Assembly: GCA_023259055.1 (NCBI GenBank)
Contig: JAHFQZ010000002.1
Coordinates: 124,001 to 188,000 of the forward strand
Reading direction: 5' to 3'
DNA length: 64,000 bases
Source of the DNA: Nitrosomonadales bacterium
GTDB lineage: Bacteria > Pseudomonadota > Gammaproteobacteria > Burkholderiales > Gallionellaceae
Shown: positions 17,714 through 26,596 of the stretch, piece by piece
How positions within the stretch are numbered: the first letter of the stretch is position 1
How the letters are laid out: every line of letters starts with the position of its first letter
Notes under the pieces: generated by a model
The model's input: only the letters and a program-made list of their open reading frames with translations
What the model was told of the DNA's origin: nothing
Databases searched by the model: none
Position numbers and translations under genes: made by a program

Positions 17714-19240
17714 CTATTTATTGCGGTAAATCACATTGTTTGCGATCCATCCTTGGCGAAACCAATATGCTTGCGCAAGAGATACTACAACTATGATTGC
17801 AAAGTTCATTGCAATTTGCGCCAATAATTGCCTAGGCGTAACGCCGATTTGCGCAACCATATTCGCCATCCAAACCCCTGATGCTGCACAAAAAAATGGG
17901 TTAACAGATATGAACTGAACCAGGCGCTCACTGGCTGTCACGCTCAAGGCGAGCATCAGTGTGCCAACGAAGACTATCCAGAATGAATTGCTGAGATAAA
18001 GGAACCCACCAACGCCAGGAATAGTATTGAATTGATATTTGTTCGCATCCATTCGACTGTAATGTGAATTTGAAATGAATTGGTATTTCGTAACGTGACC
18101 TATGGCTGGTTTCTCTACCAACAACTCCTCAAAGAGACTCACACTTCTATTGGGGTAGCCAACAGCGACCATAATGCCTTCCACACCGACCCATCGATCC
18201 ACAACAAGATTCATTAGTTGCCCTCCACCCTCAACAACCGTACCAAACTGTGTGTTGTAAATCGTTTCTGCATTGATCGCATTCAACCTTACGTCATACA
18301 GCGAGTTTCTGAAAACATTAACCGCAGTACCGACAACAACGAACCCAACCATTGCCACAACAGAAAAGAAGATCAAGGATCGGGTAGATAAAGACTTCCG
18401 AAATTTGAGCTTGTTTTCCCAAGCGGCCCAAATAATTGGTAACACATGCCAAAGGTAAAGTCCTCGGCTAATTGTTGTCAGTCCGCCGACCGCCGCCTCA
18501 AACAGTGCAACCAATATTCCCGATGAAAGATTCCTATTCCGCAAGAAATCCCAATAAAGAAGTGCTGCTACCAAAAACGATAACCCGCTGTATAAGAACC
18601 AGCTGGCAACCGCATTAATCGGCCATGGAAATATCTTGCGTGCTACCAAACCCGATTGCACAAATCCATATTGGACGTTGGCTAGGTTTAATACTGCAAT
18701 TGCAAGAACCAACAATATCCACAAATACTTTTGCGAAATCTTCGGCTCATAGTCATTAACTAAATTTGGTTGGCCAGCACTTATACCCGCATTTTGATTT
18801 TCTCTGATCCAACGCATTGAAATGATCCACGCTGAACTTATCCCCAGACAGACGAGCGTAGCAACGCTAATCAATTCATCATATTCTTGAGGCGTAAAAT
18901 CAAACCCCCCGGTTGCTTCGGTATATGAGCGAGATAGAATTATATTTACAGTTAATTTCAGCCATAGCCCCAGCCAGAGAAAGACCGTCAGAATGGACGC
19001 CCCGTAACCCAGCCGGTTGCGTAAACCCAGCCACAACATGAGAGCTGCTGATGCAGAAAAAACCGTATACACAGAAAGGGAGCCTGGGCGGTGGCTGCAG
19101 GCAAGCAAAAAAAGTATGGCGTAAAAATAAATACCCAAGAGAAATACAATTCTCTTCAGACTAATTTTATGCTCAAACATAAAATTAGTTGTGTCAACCG
19201 ACAAACCTTCACCGGGTTTTTCCCCGCTTTTCTTAGGCAA
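17714..19240 (-). CDS. Polymerase-like polytopic membrane protein (paralogue without repeats)
   Basis: A 508-residue membrane protein with about ten or more hydrophobic segments, paralogous to the protein at 15877-17709. It shares FPWPINAVASWFLYSG, TTISRGLYLWHVLPII, VVDRWVGVEGIMVAVGYPNR, SNSHYSRMDANKYQF and VAQIGVTPRQLL. It lacks the long central insert of its neighbour. I place the start at a TTG (19240) because AGGAGAG lies eight bases before it and the codon overlaps the stop of the upstream GT10 gene (ATTGCCTAA). A longer frame from 19297 has no such site. Likely a Wzy-like repeat-unit polymerase or related glycan membrane protein; the assignment rests on architecture and context. Confidence 0.75.
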   Translation of the reverse strand: MPKKSGEKPGEGLSVDTTNFMFEHKISLKRIVFLLGIYFYAILFLLACSHRPGSLSVYTVFSASAALMLWLGLRNRLGYGASILTVFLWLGLWLKLTVNIILSRSYTEATGGFDFTPQEYDELISVATLVCLGISSAWIISMRWIRENQNAGISAGQPNLVNDYEPKISQKYLWILLVLAIAVLNLANVQYGFVQSGLVARKIFPWPINAVASWFLYSGLSFLVAALLYWDFLRNRNLSSGILVALFEAAVGGLTTISRGLYLWHVLPIIWAAWENKLKFRKSLSTRSLIFFSVVAMVGFVVVGTAVNVFRNSLYDVRLNAINAETIYNTQFGTVVEGGGQLMNLVVDRWVGVEGIMVAVGYPNRSVSLFEELLVEKPAIGHVTKYQFISNSHYSRMDANKYQFNTIPGVGGFLYLSNSFWIVFVGTLMLALSVTASERLVQFISVNPFFCAASGVWMANMVAQIGVTPRQLLAQIAMNFAIIVVVSLAQAYWFRQGWIANNVIYRNK

Positions 19241-20303
19241 TTTGTATTCTCTCCTGTGAGTCTTTTGGAGCATCGACAATAACAAGCATCGAATCAAAAT
19301 ATCTTAAAAATTCTTTGCTATTCAGATAGGCACGACCCGCCTCTCGAATTGTGTTGATTTGGCTATCAGACATACTGCTTATTTCGCGCCACATCTCTTC
19401 CCATGAGGCAAATTTGCGGCAGTCGATATAGGCTTCAGCTGGTATCAGCGAGTTGATGTCCGGTGCGCCAAGGTAGAGTGGGATTGTACCTGCGTAGAGG
19501 CAATCAAACAGTTTCTCAGTCACGTAGCCGGTCATTTGCATGTTCTCAAAACACAAGCTGAACCGATAGCGGCTCAACGTCTCATATTTAGAAACACATG
19601 ATCCATGATAGATAGACAACAACATGCCGCGATTCAGCCAATAGGGCAGCCACATGGAACGGCGCGACAACCACTTATCCCATCCGACACCATACAGATC
19701 TATTGCGTCTAACTTTGCCAGCGCGGCCATCGCCTCGATGCGTTTGCTGTAGAGTTCTCCCGCTCGACTTCTGGGTTTGTGGTTACCGTTTATCACCACG
19801 ATTCGATTAAGACGTTCGCCTTTTTCCCAGTGTTCTTCAAGCACACCCTTGAACGGCTGAGGCCAGAATAATTGCCTTAGCTTGGATCGATCTACGCCTT
19901 GCAGTGAATAGCCATCGCCTATGATGTTGTGCACGTACACCCGGTCAAAAGCTGCAGTCAGTTCGGGTAAGGCGCGGTAAGTCTCTGGACAGACGATGGG
20001 CGGCTCGAATAACAAGAAGCCCTTCAGTGATGTCCCTTGTTTCTTTAACCGCTCGAAATTATCCAGTATACCGAACGAGTAATAGTCGCCATGCGCAGTT
20101 CCATCTGCTCGCTGAACAAGAAGTTCGGCGGTATTGGTCTGGACACCCTGCTCGGTCAGCGTCGCGGCAAGGCGGTGATAGGGCAGCAAGCAACCGTCCC
20201 TGTTTAGCTTGTCATCCTTGCCATCGAACATTTTGTTCTGATAGTAATGGTTGGAGGGTGGGTCGATGAACACCGCGCCCTTTGTTTTCGACAATTCACT
20301 CAT
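19233..20303 (-). CDS. GT10 alpha-1,3-fucosyltransferase-like enzyme
   Basis: A 356-residue protein with the GT10 C-terminal donor site: YRFSLCFENMQMTGYVTEKL followed by FDCLYAGTIPLYLGAPDI and the EAYIDCRKF strand. These lie at about residues 243-305. GT10 enzymes transfer L-fucose from GDP-fucose. Here the operon encodes Gmd, a fucose-synthase/ColC-like enzyme and ColD, so the donor could be GDP-L-fucose or GDP-L-colitose; that choice is inference. The N-terminal region (about 1-170) is less conserved and forms the acceptor domain. Overlaps the upstream GT2 by four bases. Confidence 0.85.
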   Translation of the reverse strand: MSELSKTKGAVFIDPPSNHYYQNKMFDGKDDKLNRDGCLLPYHRLAATLTEQGVQTNTAELLVQRADGTAHGDYYSFGILDNFERLKKQGTSLKGFLLFEPPIVCPETYRALPELTAAFDRVYVHNIIGDGYSLQGVDRSKLRQLFWPQPFKGVLEEHWEKGERLNRIVVINGNHKPRSRAGELYSKRIEAMAALAKLDAIDLYGVGWDKWLSRRSMWLPYWLNRGMLLSIYHGSCVSKYETLSRYRFSLCFENMQMTGYVTEKLFDCLYAGTIPLYLGAPDINSLIPAEAYIDCRKFASWEEMWREISSMSDSQINTIREAGRAYLNSKEFLRYFDSMLVIVDAPKDSQERIQIA

Positions 20304-21328
20304 TTATTACTTATCTTTCTTAGTCGCCAGATAATAGCTTGCCCCAATTTTTTCATTCCTAAAGCAATCAATAATGAAAGCGAAGCTGCAGCGAGCAATG
20401 TCAACAGGCCACGGCGCGATACAAAAGTGGCATGCATCATATCCCGGTTGAACACGCCGCGCAGCATCGATTTTGCAGCAGCCACTTGCCCTGTTGTAAA
20501 CAGATTGATCGCGCGCCAGACCTGGTCGTTGATTTCCAACTCGCGGTAATGTCTCCAATCGGCACTCGTTAGCACTGCTTTCACTTCTGGCTGTGCCAGA
20601 TAATGTTGCATGACTATTAAACGGTCAGAACGCTCTGTGCTCAATCGTACTGAATTAGACCACTGAGTCTTGCTTATTCGATAACGCATTAGCGGTTCAT
20701 TCAGAATCGCTATCGAATGTTTACTTGCTATCCTTAACCAGACATCTAAATCGGCACTGGAACCAAACAAATCACCGCGCCAGTTCACGATCTCCTGCTG
20801 ATAGATAGGCGTACGAACCATTGCGCTGGGGCAAATCAAAAAATTGGAACGCTCTAAAACAACCTTAATGAGTTCTGTGAATTTGTAAATACATGCTTCT
20901 TGTTCGCCATCTATGGGGCGACCGATGACACCAAGCGGCTTGCCCTGGTCATCAATCGTCGTTGCCGCCGTGAATACTGCCCCCGCTTCCGGGTTGGCTT
21001 CCAGAAAGGCGACCTGCTTCGCCACCATGTCAGGCTCGTAAATATCGTCGGAATGAAAAATCGCGGTGTATTTCCCCTCAACTAATCGAATACAGTTTTC
21101 AAAATTCCTTTCGGCCCCGATATTCTTTTCCTGACGATGAATGCGCACTCTGGCATCTGCCACAGATTCAACGATTTTCAATGTGTCATCAGTAGATGCG
21201 TTGTCTGAAACATGGATCACCAAATTGGTATAGCTCTGGGCAAGGATCGACTCCAGTGTTTCCCGGATGGTTACTGCCGCATTGTAGGTAGGGATGCAAA
21301 TGCATACCAACGGCAGATCGTTACTCAT
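20300..21328 (-). CDS. Glycosyltransferase family 2 with C-terminal hydrophobic segment
   Basis: A 342-residue GT-A enzyme. LVCICIPTYNAAVTIRETLE and VSDNASTDDTLKIV form the nucleotide-binding core, and IFHSDDIYEPDMVAKQ near residue 90 gives the acidic motif. NFLICPSAMVRTPIYQQE and GSSADLDVWLRIA are in the acceptor half. The last 45 residues contain a hydrophobic stretch (GLLTLLAAASLSLLIALGM) that could hold the enzyme at the inner membrane. Overlaps the upstream glycosyltransferase by eight bases and the GT10 gene by four. Sugar specificity unknown. Confidence 0.84.
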   Translation of the reverse strand: MSNDLPLVCICIPTYNAAVTIRETLESILAQSYTNLVIHVSDNASTDDTLKIVESVADARVRIHRQEKNIGAERNFENCIRLVEGKYTAIFHSDDIYEPDMVAKQVAFLEANPEAGAVFTAATTIDDQGKPLGVIGRPIDGEQEACIYKFTELIKVVLERSNFLICPSAMVRTPIYQQEIVNWRGDLFGSSADLDVWLRIASKHSIAILNEPLMRYRISKTQWSNSVRLSTERSDRLIVMQHYLAQPEVKAVLTSADWRHYRELEINDQVWRAINLFTTGQVAAAKSMLRGVFNRDMMHATFVSRRGLLTLLAAASLSLLIALGMKKLGQAIIWRLRKISNK

Positions 21329-22319
21329 CCGTCAGCCCCATTCTTTGAAAGGCTTTTTGAAAACGCTTGGCAAAGGTGTGGTCGTTCAAAGTGCGTTCAT
21401 ACCCAGCGGCGGCGATAGACTCACGCAGCTCCGCCTGCGCCAGATAGAATTTGACCTTCTCTACCAGATCGTCCGCATCGGCATAAACACCGATCTCTCG
21501 GTCGATGTCATAGCAATGCGCCAGTCCTTCGACGTAATAGGTTAGCTGGAAGGCTCCGCAGCCATTCACCTCAAACATGCGCGCCTTCATCTGTTCAATG
21601 TTTTTTTTGCTGCGCATTCGATTGATGAACGCCCTGGGAGATGAAGCAAGATAACGTGCGTCCCAGGAGGCAGAGTTCGAAAGATTCAGGTTGATACGAC
21701 TTTCATTGAACAGCCTGACCATCCCTTCCTGATCGACTTCACCCTTGGGCCAGCGATAGCCGGCGACCTCTACACTTACGCCTGCCCTTCTGATTCGTTC
21801 GATCAACCATTCCCGGTAGGGATGCCAGCCACCAACAAAAGATACGTCGTATTTCTTTGACACGTCCATTTTGTGGAATATCTGTTCATTGCAGCCGAAA
21901 GGAAAATAGATCGCATTAGACAAACCAATCTCGCGATATTTTGCTTCACCGTGCAAATCAGGCGTGGTAAAGAAATCAAAGTACCGTGCCCAGTAGCGCG
22001 AATATTCCACACGCCAGGTATCATCGTGAAAGAAACACAATGTCTTGGTATGGTTGCGTAATTGTTCAACGACTGCCGGTTCGAACTGGTCGGTGTATAG
22101 CGAGAACAGCGTCACAGTTGGTCGCCACTCTTGCACGCGCGCCAGCAACTTTTGATTCATGCCCTCTTTACCCAGAGCTTGCAGCTCCCCCATGTAATCG
22201 AACAATTCGACCTCATGCCCCATTTGTTTAAGGCTCTGGTAGAAATTGTAATATTCATAGGAATATTCCCGTTTGAGGTCGCCATAGGTATGCAGCATGC
22301 ACGCCAGTAATATTTTCAC
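21321..22319 (-). CDS. CgeB/Glyco_trans_1_2-type glycosyltransferase
   Basis: A 332-residue protein starting VKILLACMLHTYGDLKREYS. I use the GTG at 22319 because it overlaps the wzx stop (GCGTGAAA) and GAGGG lies five bases upstream. The longer frame to 22466 merely reads through wzx. Features are CFFHDDTWRVEYSRYWARYF near residue 95, DVSFVGGWHPYREWLIERI near 158, and ARMFEVNGCGAFQLTYYVEG near 270. The last matches the CgeB-like family (glycosyl transferases group 1) with its conserved RxFE-x-xxCG pattern. A role in building the repeat unit is inferred from the operon. Confidence 0.8.
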   Translation of the reverse strand: MKILLACMLHTYGDLKREYSYEYYNFYQSLKQMGHEVELFDYMGELQALGKEGMNQKLLARVQEWRPTVTLFSLYTDQFEPAVVEQLRNHTKTLCFFHDDTWRVEYSRYWARYFDFFTTPDLHGEAKYREIGLSNAIYFPFGCNEQIFHKMDVSKKYDVSFVGGWHPYREWLIERIRRAGVSVEVAGYRWPKGEVDQEGMVRLFNESRINLNLSNSASWDARYLASSPRAFINRMRSKKNIEQMKARMFEVNGCGAFQLTYYVEGLAHCYDIDREIGVYADADDLVEKVKFYLAQAELRESIAAAGYERTLNDHTFAKRFQKAFQRMGLTDE

Positions 22320-23818
22320 GCTTCCCTCTTGGTATCTTCTAGGTGATGTCGCAGGAACAAATATTGCAGTCCCAAATAGGTAATGCCGACCAGCACCAGA
22401 ACTCCGGCGATCAGTCCCCATCCTGTTGGATTCAGCAGATGGCGGAGACCTAGCGTCATCCCCCATAGTGCCGCAGCAGAGACTCCCGCCATAAACATGG
22501 GGCGAAGCGGAGCCCCTCCGCCCACCCGCCGCGCCAACAATACGTGCATTGTCAGCACCACAGCGGATCCCGATATCACCAATGCCATCCCCGCACCCGC
22601 TGCCCCGAATTCAGGGATAAATAGAGCGCACAATGTGATCGAAAGCACCGCTCCGATCAAACCAGGCACAACCAGCCAACGTGTGCGCATATACACATGC
22701 GCGATCAGAGAATAGACTCCCATCAATACTCGCGCCGCCTCGGCAAGCGCTCCCCAGACCACATAATTCGCTGCAGATTGAAAGTTTTTTCCGAGAAATA
22801 CGCGGGTCAGTTCCGGTGCCAACATCGCGATAAACGCAACCGTCAATAACAGTGACGGAATCACCGCAGCAGCGTAGCGCTGCCAAGCCTGCGCTTGCTT
22901 AACCGGATGGCCAGCACTCACATCACGATACAGACGTGGTTGGAAATAGGTCGTTAGTACCGACTCGAAACCCGCGATCATCCCCGCGCTGATGCCATAC
23001 CCAGCGACGAACAATCCCAACTGCGCCAACCCCAGCTGCCCCTCCATCAGGTAACGATATCCCTGCCCCTGCACCCAGCCCAATCCGGCCGCGATGGCGA
23101 CAGGCCATGCAAAGCTAAACAGCGCTTGCAGATGCCGCCTGTGAATAGACGGCGGTACGTGAAGGGTTCCTGTATCTTGCAGTCGCGCAAAAAATACCTT
23201 GGTGCCAATCACTGCCAGAAATGCTTGTCCCAGCAACAGGCCGAGCAGCCAGTACTGCGCTGATGGTTGCAACATCTGCACCAGCAATGTGGCGCAGGCA
23301 AAACTCGCCGCTATCGTAGCGACCGATAACAACACGAACCGCCCACTATCTCCCAGCAAGTTCAACGAAGGAAGCGCCGTTTGATTGATCGTGTTGAAGA
23401 GCAGCGAACCACAAACCAGAAAAATCAGCCAGCCAATTGATACTCCAAAGTTCACCACGCCACTCATATAGAGAAATGGCAATCCTATTGCGGCGATGAG
23501 CGCCACCAATAGCAGATAACTTGTATAACGGATCAAATAGTGCCGTGCCGTACCACTAGCCTGCCAGGCATGCAGCCGGCGATTGATGAACATGCCGACG
23601 GGATTGACGAGGAACAGCGCAAAGAAAGCGACGGTAGTTAGAACCAGAGAGACTCTACCCATTTCCTCAGGTGACAAGAGTGTCGTCGCAACGCGCATCA
23701 TTGCGAGCGCGAGCAGGAATTGGGCTGACCTGCCAAGAATGATGGTAATCAACTGCAGGCCGCCCAAAATCGGTTTTGAAAGAAAGTCAGCATTTGTTTG
23801 GCAACAGAGGCTTTTCAC
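22316..23818 (-). CDS. wzx: Wzx-like O-unit flippase (polysaccharide biosynthesis family)
   Basis: A 500-residue, almost wholly hydrophobic protein with about 12-14 membrane segments, in the MVF/MATE-like polysaccharide exporter superfamily. LGRSAQFLLALAMMRVATTL and LLSPEEMGRVSLVLTTVAFF near the start fit the usual opening of Wzx proteins. It would move undecaprenyl-linked O-units to the periplasm. The start is a GTG (23818) that overlaps the SDR gene by 32 bases with only a weak ribosome site, so an internal start is possible. The gene name is by role and context, since Wzx sequences are very variable. Confidence 0.82.
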   Translation of the reverse strand: MKSLCCQTNADFLSKPILGGLQLITIILGRSAQFLLALAMMRVATTLLSPEEMGRVSLVLTTVAFFALFLVNPVGMFINRRLHAWQASGTARHYLIRYTSYLLLVALIAAIGLPFLYMSGVVNFGVSIGWLIFLVCGSLLFNTINQTALPSLNLLGDSGRFVLLSVATIAASFACATLLVQMLQPSAQYWLLGLLLGQAFLAVIGTKVFFARLQDTGTLHVPPSIHRRHLQALFSFAWPVAIAAGLGWVQGQGYRYLMEGQLGLAQLGLFVAGYGISAGMIAGFESVLTTYFQPRLYRDVSAGHPVKQAQAWQRYAAAVIPSLLLTVAFIAMLAPELTRVFLGKNFQSAANYVVWGALAEAARVLMGVYSLIAHVYMRTRWLVVPGLIGAVLSITLCALFIPEFGAAGAGMALVISGSAVVLTMHVLLARRVGGGAPLRPMFMAGVSAAALWGMTLGLRHLLNPTGWGLIAGVLVLVGITYLGLQYLFLRHHLEDTKREA

Positions 23819-24743
23819 ATGGTCGGCTCTTTAATTCTTTGAGGCCTTCTTCCAACTCAATATGAGGCTTCCACCCTTCAAGCCGAACGCCTCGACTCCA
23901 AGGCCTCATTACCTCACGAAACCGATATGGTCTAGCACCCCAATTTACTTTCACTACTTGCCCAGTTACTGCAGCGTAAATTTCTACAAGCTTTCGCAAC
24001 GGAAGTGGTTGTCCAGACGACACAGCATAGCGCTCATGCTGTGGCACTTTGCCGTCCAGTAGTCTCTTGGCAGCAATCAGGTAGGCTTCGATCACATCAT
24101 CAATATGCACAAGGTCAATCAGTTGTTCACCTGCCGACATATCCAACGGACAATTAGTTTTCGCAGCTTTATTTAGCCAATGAAACAGTTTTTGTCGGAG
24201 ATCATCTGGGCCGTAGGTATCGAATAATTTCAACGTGATCGCTCTGATGCCACAAGCTTGGGCGTAATACTCCAAGATGGCTTCGAATGCCTGTTTCGTC
24301 GCCGCATACAAGCAGACCGGGTTGTAGTCTTCATTGTTGTAATGCTGCCAAAAAGTCCCAGTATTAATAAAGCAGTTGACCCCATTAAGCTTCATCGCCT
24401 CAAGCAACTGATTACCAAACAGCACATTGCTCTGAATCAATGAATCGACTTCATTGGCTGTATGTTGCGAAGAAGCTAGCGAAGCTAAATGAAAAACGAC
24501 ATCAGGCTTTGCTTGAGTAACGCAATCAACCATGCTCTGCATACCACCATCGTGGATATGCTTTGTGACATATGCAAACTCTGGCGCAGAAGGTAACTGT
24601 GATTCTGCTCGACACAAAATGTGCACTTGCCACCCATCTCTCACTAAACGCCGCGAGAGATGGGCGCCTACAAAACCAGTAGCTCCACTAATCAGCGCAA
24701 CGCTCTTTATAGTATTTTTTGACGGCATCAAGCTAATCAGCAT
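23787..24743 (-). CDS. SDR reductase of the CDP-3,6-dideoxyhexose (abequose/paratose synthase-like) type
   Basis: A 318-residue extended SDR. VALISGATGFVGAHLSRRLV is the cofactor loop, NTGTFWQHYNNEDYNPVCLY then AATKQAFEAILEYY holds the catalytic Tyr and Lys, and TLKLFDTYGPDDLRQKLFHW is typical of CDP-abequose/paratose-synthase-like reductases. It follows the rfbF-rfbG-rfbH genes, so it probably reduces the CDP-4-keto-3,6-dideoxy sugar. Which stereoisomer results (abequose, paratose or other) cannot be decided. The start could be the ATG at 24743 or at 24728 (MPSKNTIKS). Confidence 0.78.
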   Translation of the reverse strand: MLISLMPSKNTIKSVALISGATGFVGAHLSRRLVRDGWQVHILCRAESQLPSAPEFAYVTKHIHDGGMQSMVDCVTQAKPDVVFHLASLASSQHTANEVDSLIQSNVLFGNQLLEAMKLNGVNCFINTGTFWQHYNNEDYNPVCLYAATKQAFEAILEYYAQACGIRAITLKLFDTYGPDDLRQKLFHWLNKAAKTNCPLDMSAGEQLIDLVHIDDVIEAYLIAAKRLLDGKVPQHERYAVSSGQPLPLRKLVEIYAAVTGQVVKVNWGARPYRFREVMRPWSRGVRLEGWKPHIELEEGLKELKSRPCEKPLLPNKC

Positions 24744-24774
24744 TCAGCATATTGTGATGGATGATTACTGACAC

Positions 24775-26379
24775 TTAGAAATTCACGCCAAAGAACGCTT
24801 CGATCTTCTCGACCACGAAACTCAGCATCGCCTCAGTCAGGCCGGGATACACACCGATCCACAGGGTGTCATTCATGATCTTGTCGGTATTGTTGAGCTC
24901 ACCGCTGATACGATAGGTGCGCCCTTCAAAATACGGCTGGCGCGTCAGGTTACCCGCGAACAGCAGGCGCGTGCCGATCTTGTATTGATCCAGATATTTC
25001 AACAGTTCGACCCGGTCGATGCCGGCCGATTCGCGCACGGTGATTGGGAACCCAAACCAGGATGGCTCGCTGCCTGCAGTGGCTTCCGGTAGGATCAGGA
25101 ATTCTTCACAAGATTTCAACCGTTCTTTGAGGAAGGCAAAATTGTGTTTGCGCGCTTCGATGAAGCCGGGCAGACGATCCATCTGTGCCAGCGCACAAGC
25201 CGCTTGCATATCGGTGATCTTGAGGTTGTAACCTAGGTGCGAATAGGTGTACTTGTGGTCATAGCCAAACGGCAACGAGCCCAGCTGCTGGCCGAAGCGT
25301 TTACCGCAGGTATTGTCACAGCCAGGCCCACAGTAGCAATCGCGTCCCCAATCGCGAAACGATTCGATGATGCTGCGTAGATCACGGTCTTTGGTGAAGA
25401 TCATGCCGCCCTCACCCATGGTGATGTGATGTGCGGGATAGAAGCTGCAGGTGGCGATGTGTCCGAAGGTGCCTACGTGCTGGCCCTTATAGCGCGAGCC
25501 GAGCGCATCGCAGCAGTCTTCGATGACCCACAGATTGTGATTCTTCGCCACGGCCATCACCGCATCCAGATCGAACGGGTTGCCCAGGGTATGCGCCACC
25601 ATAATGGCTTTCGTCTTATGACTGATAGCCGCTTCGATCTTATTCGGGTCGATGTTGTAGGTAGGGATGTCCACATCCACAAATACCGGAACCATGCCAT
25701 TCTGCAACATGGGATTCACGGTTGTCGGGAATCCCGCCGCAACTGTAATGACTTCATCACCCGGTTTAAGGGCGCGATCACCCAGCTTATGTGAAGTCAG
25801 TGCAGTGAATGCCAGCAGGTTCGCAGAAGAACCCGAGGTGGTGGTCAACGCATACGGCACACCGACAAATTCGGCAAAGCGCTTCTCGAATGCATCGTTG
25901 AAACGCCCCGTGGTAAGCCAGGCATCCAGGGAGGCTTCGACCATGTTTTTAAGTTCGGATGCGCCGATGACCTTGCCTGACGGGGGAATGACGCTGGTGC
26001 CTGCGTTAAATGGTTTGTCACGGTACTTGAGCGCAGCAAGATTCGGAATGTCCAATGTCACTAATCTGCGCAGCACCTGCTCGTAACCTTTGTCGCTCAG
26101 CCGTGCGACCGGTTTTTCTAATCGGCTGATATGCAGATTGAAGGTCTTGTCTACTCGCACATGACTTTGGTGTTTGAGCGGATCGCCACCAAAATCGGAT
26201 GTTCCCAATGCGAAACCCTGCGCTTCATCCACAGGTGTTTTGGTAATGAAGGCAATACGCACATCATCGTTTTCATCCTTGCAGGACAACGCCAGCACGG
26301 GTCTTTTCTTTTTATTGCTTAGATCGCTGAACGGGAAGTGCGCACTGTAGATTGTGCCGGGGGTAATTTCAAAGGTCAT
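24775..26379 (-). CDS. rfbH: PemK/MazF-like toxin domain fused to RfbH (CDP-4-keto-6-deoxyglucose 3-dehydrase)
   Basis: A 534-residue protein with two parts. Residues about 6-110 resemble PemK/MazF endoribonuclease toxins ([19 protein letters not shown], then PVLALS, then IAFITKT). From about 122 on ([19 protein letters not shown]) it is RfbH/E1, the PMP- and [2Fe-2S]-dependent dehydrase that removes the 3-OH of CDP-4-keto-6-deoxyglucose. The PLP lysine is replaced by His318 ([14 protein letters not shown]). Cys290, 348, 350 and 358 fit the E1 spacing C-x57-C-x-C-x7-C. The family is normally about 437 residues and lacks the first part. No stop separates the domains. GTG at 26061 or TTG at 26055 could restart a near-normal RfbH. 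Overlaps the antitoxin gene by 11 bases. Whether the toxin domain is active is unknown. Confidence 0.88.
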   Translation of the reverse strand: MTFEITPGTIYSAHFPFSDLSNKKKRPVLALSCKDENDDVRIAFITKTPVDEAQGFALGTSDFGGDPLKHQSHVRVDKTFNLHISRLEKPVARLSDKGYEQVLRRLVTLDIPNLAALKYRDKPFNAGTSVIPPSGKVIGASELKNMVEASLDAWLTTGRFNDAFEKRFAEFVGVPYALTTTSGSSANLLAFTALTSHKLGDRALKPGDEVITVAAGFPTTVNPMLQNGMVPVFVDVDIPTYNIDPNKIEAAISHKTKAIMVAHTLGNPFDLDAVMAVAKNHNLWVIEDCCDALGSRYKGQHVGTFGHIATCSFYPAHHITMGEGGMIFTKDRDLRSIIESFRDWGRDCYCGPGCDNTCGKRFGQQLGSLPFGYDHKYTYSHLGYNLKITDMQAACALAQMDRLPGFIEARKHNFAFLKERLKSCEEFLILPEATAGSEPSWFGFPITVRESAGIDRVELLKYLDQYKIGTRLLFAGNLTRQPYFEGRTYRISGELNNTDKIMNDTLWIGVYPGLTEAMLSFVVEKIEAFFGVNF

Positions 26380-26596
26380 TCCAGCAATCCTCTTCTGTGC
26401 TATTCAAAACATTCTTGGCAAAGCCACTTTCATCCATCAACCCTGCCAAAGCCAGGCTTTCTTGCTGGGCCGCAGCTTTTGAAGACGCGCGAGGAAAAAC
26501 GATGACCTCGACTTCATCACCCATATCGGGTGGGAGAACCAGATGAATGGTATGACTTGCGTCTGCCGTTAGTTGTTTGCGTATTACGCTACTCAT
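26369..26596 (-). CDS. Antitoxin-like protein of a PemK/MazF-type pair
   Basis: A 75-residue protein, [20 protein letters not shown] then [19 protein letters not shown]. The N-terminal half looks like the small beta-strand DNA-binding/dimer region of antitoxins that partner PemK-type toxins. The acidic C-terminus ([20 protein letters not shown]) is the kind of tail that wraps a MazF-like toxin. Its ATG overlaps the rfbG stop (ATGA) and its end overlaps the start of the toxin-RfbH gene by 11 bases, the usual antitoxin-first order. The assignment is from length, order and motif style, without a database match. Confidence 0.72.
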   Translation of the reverse strand: MSSVIRKQLTADASHTIHLVLPPDMGDEVEVIVFPRASSKAAAQQESLALAGLMDESGFAKNVLNSTEEDCWNDL

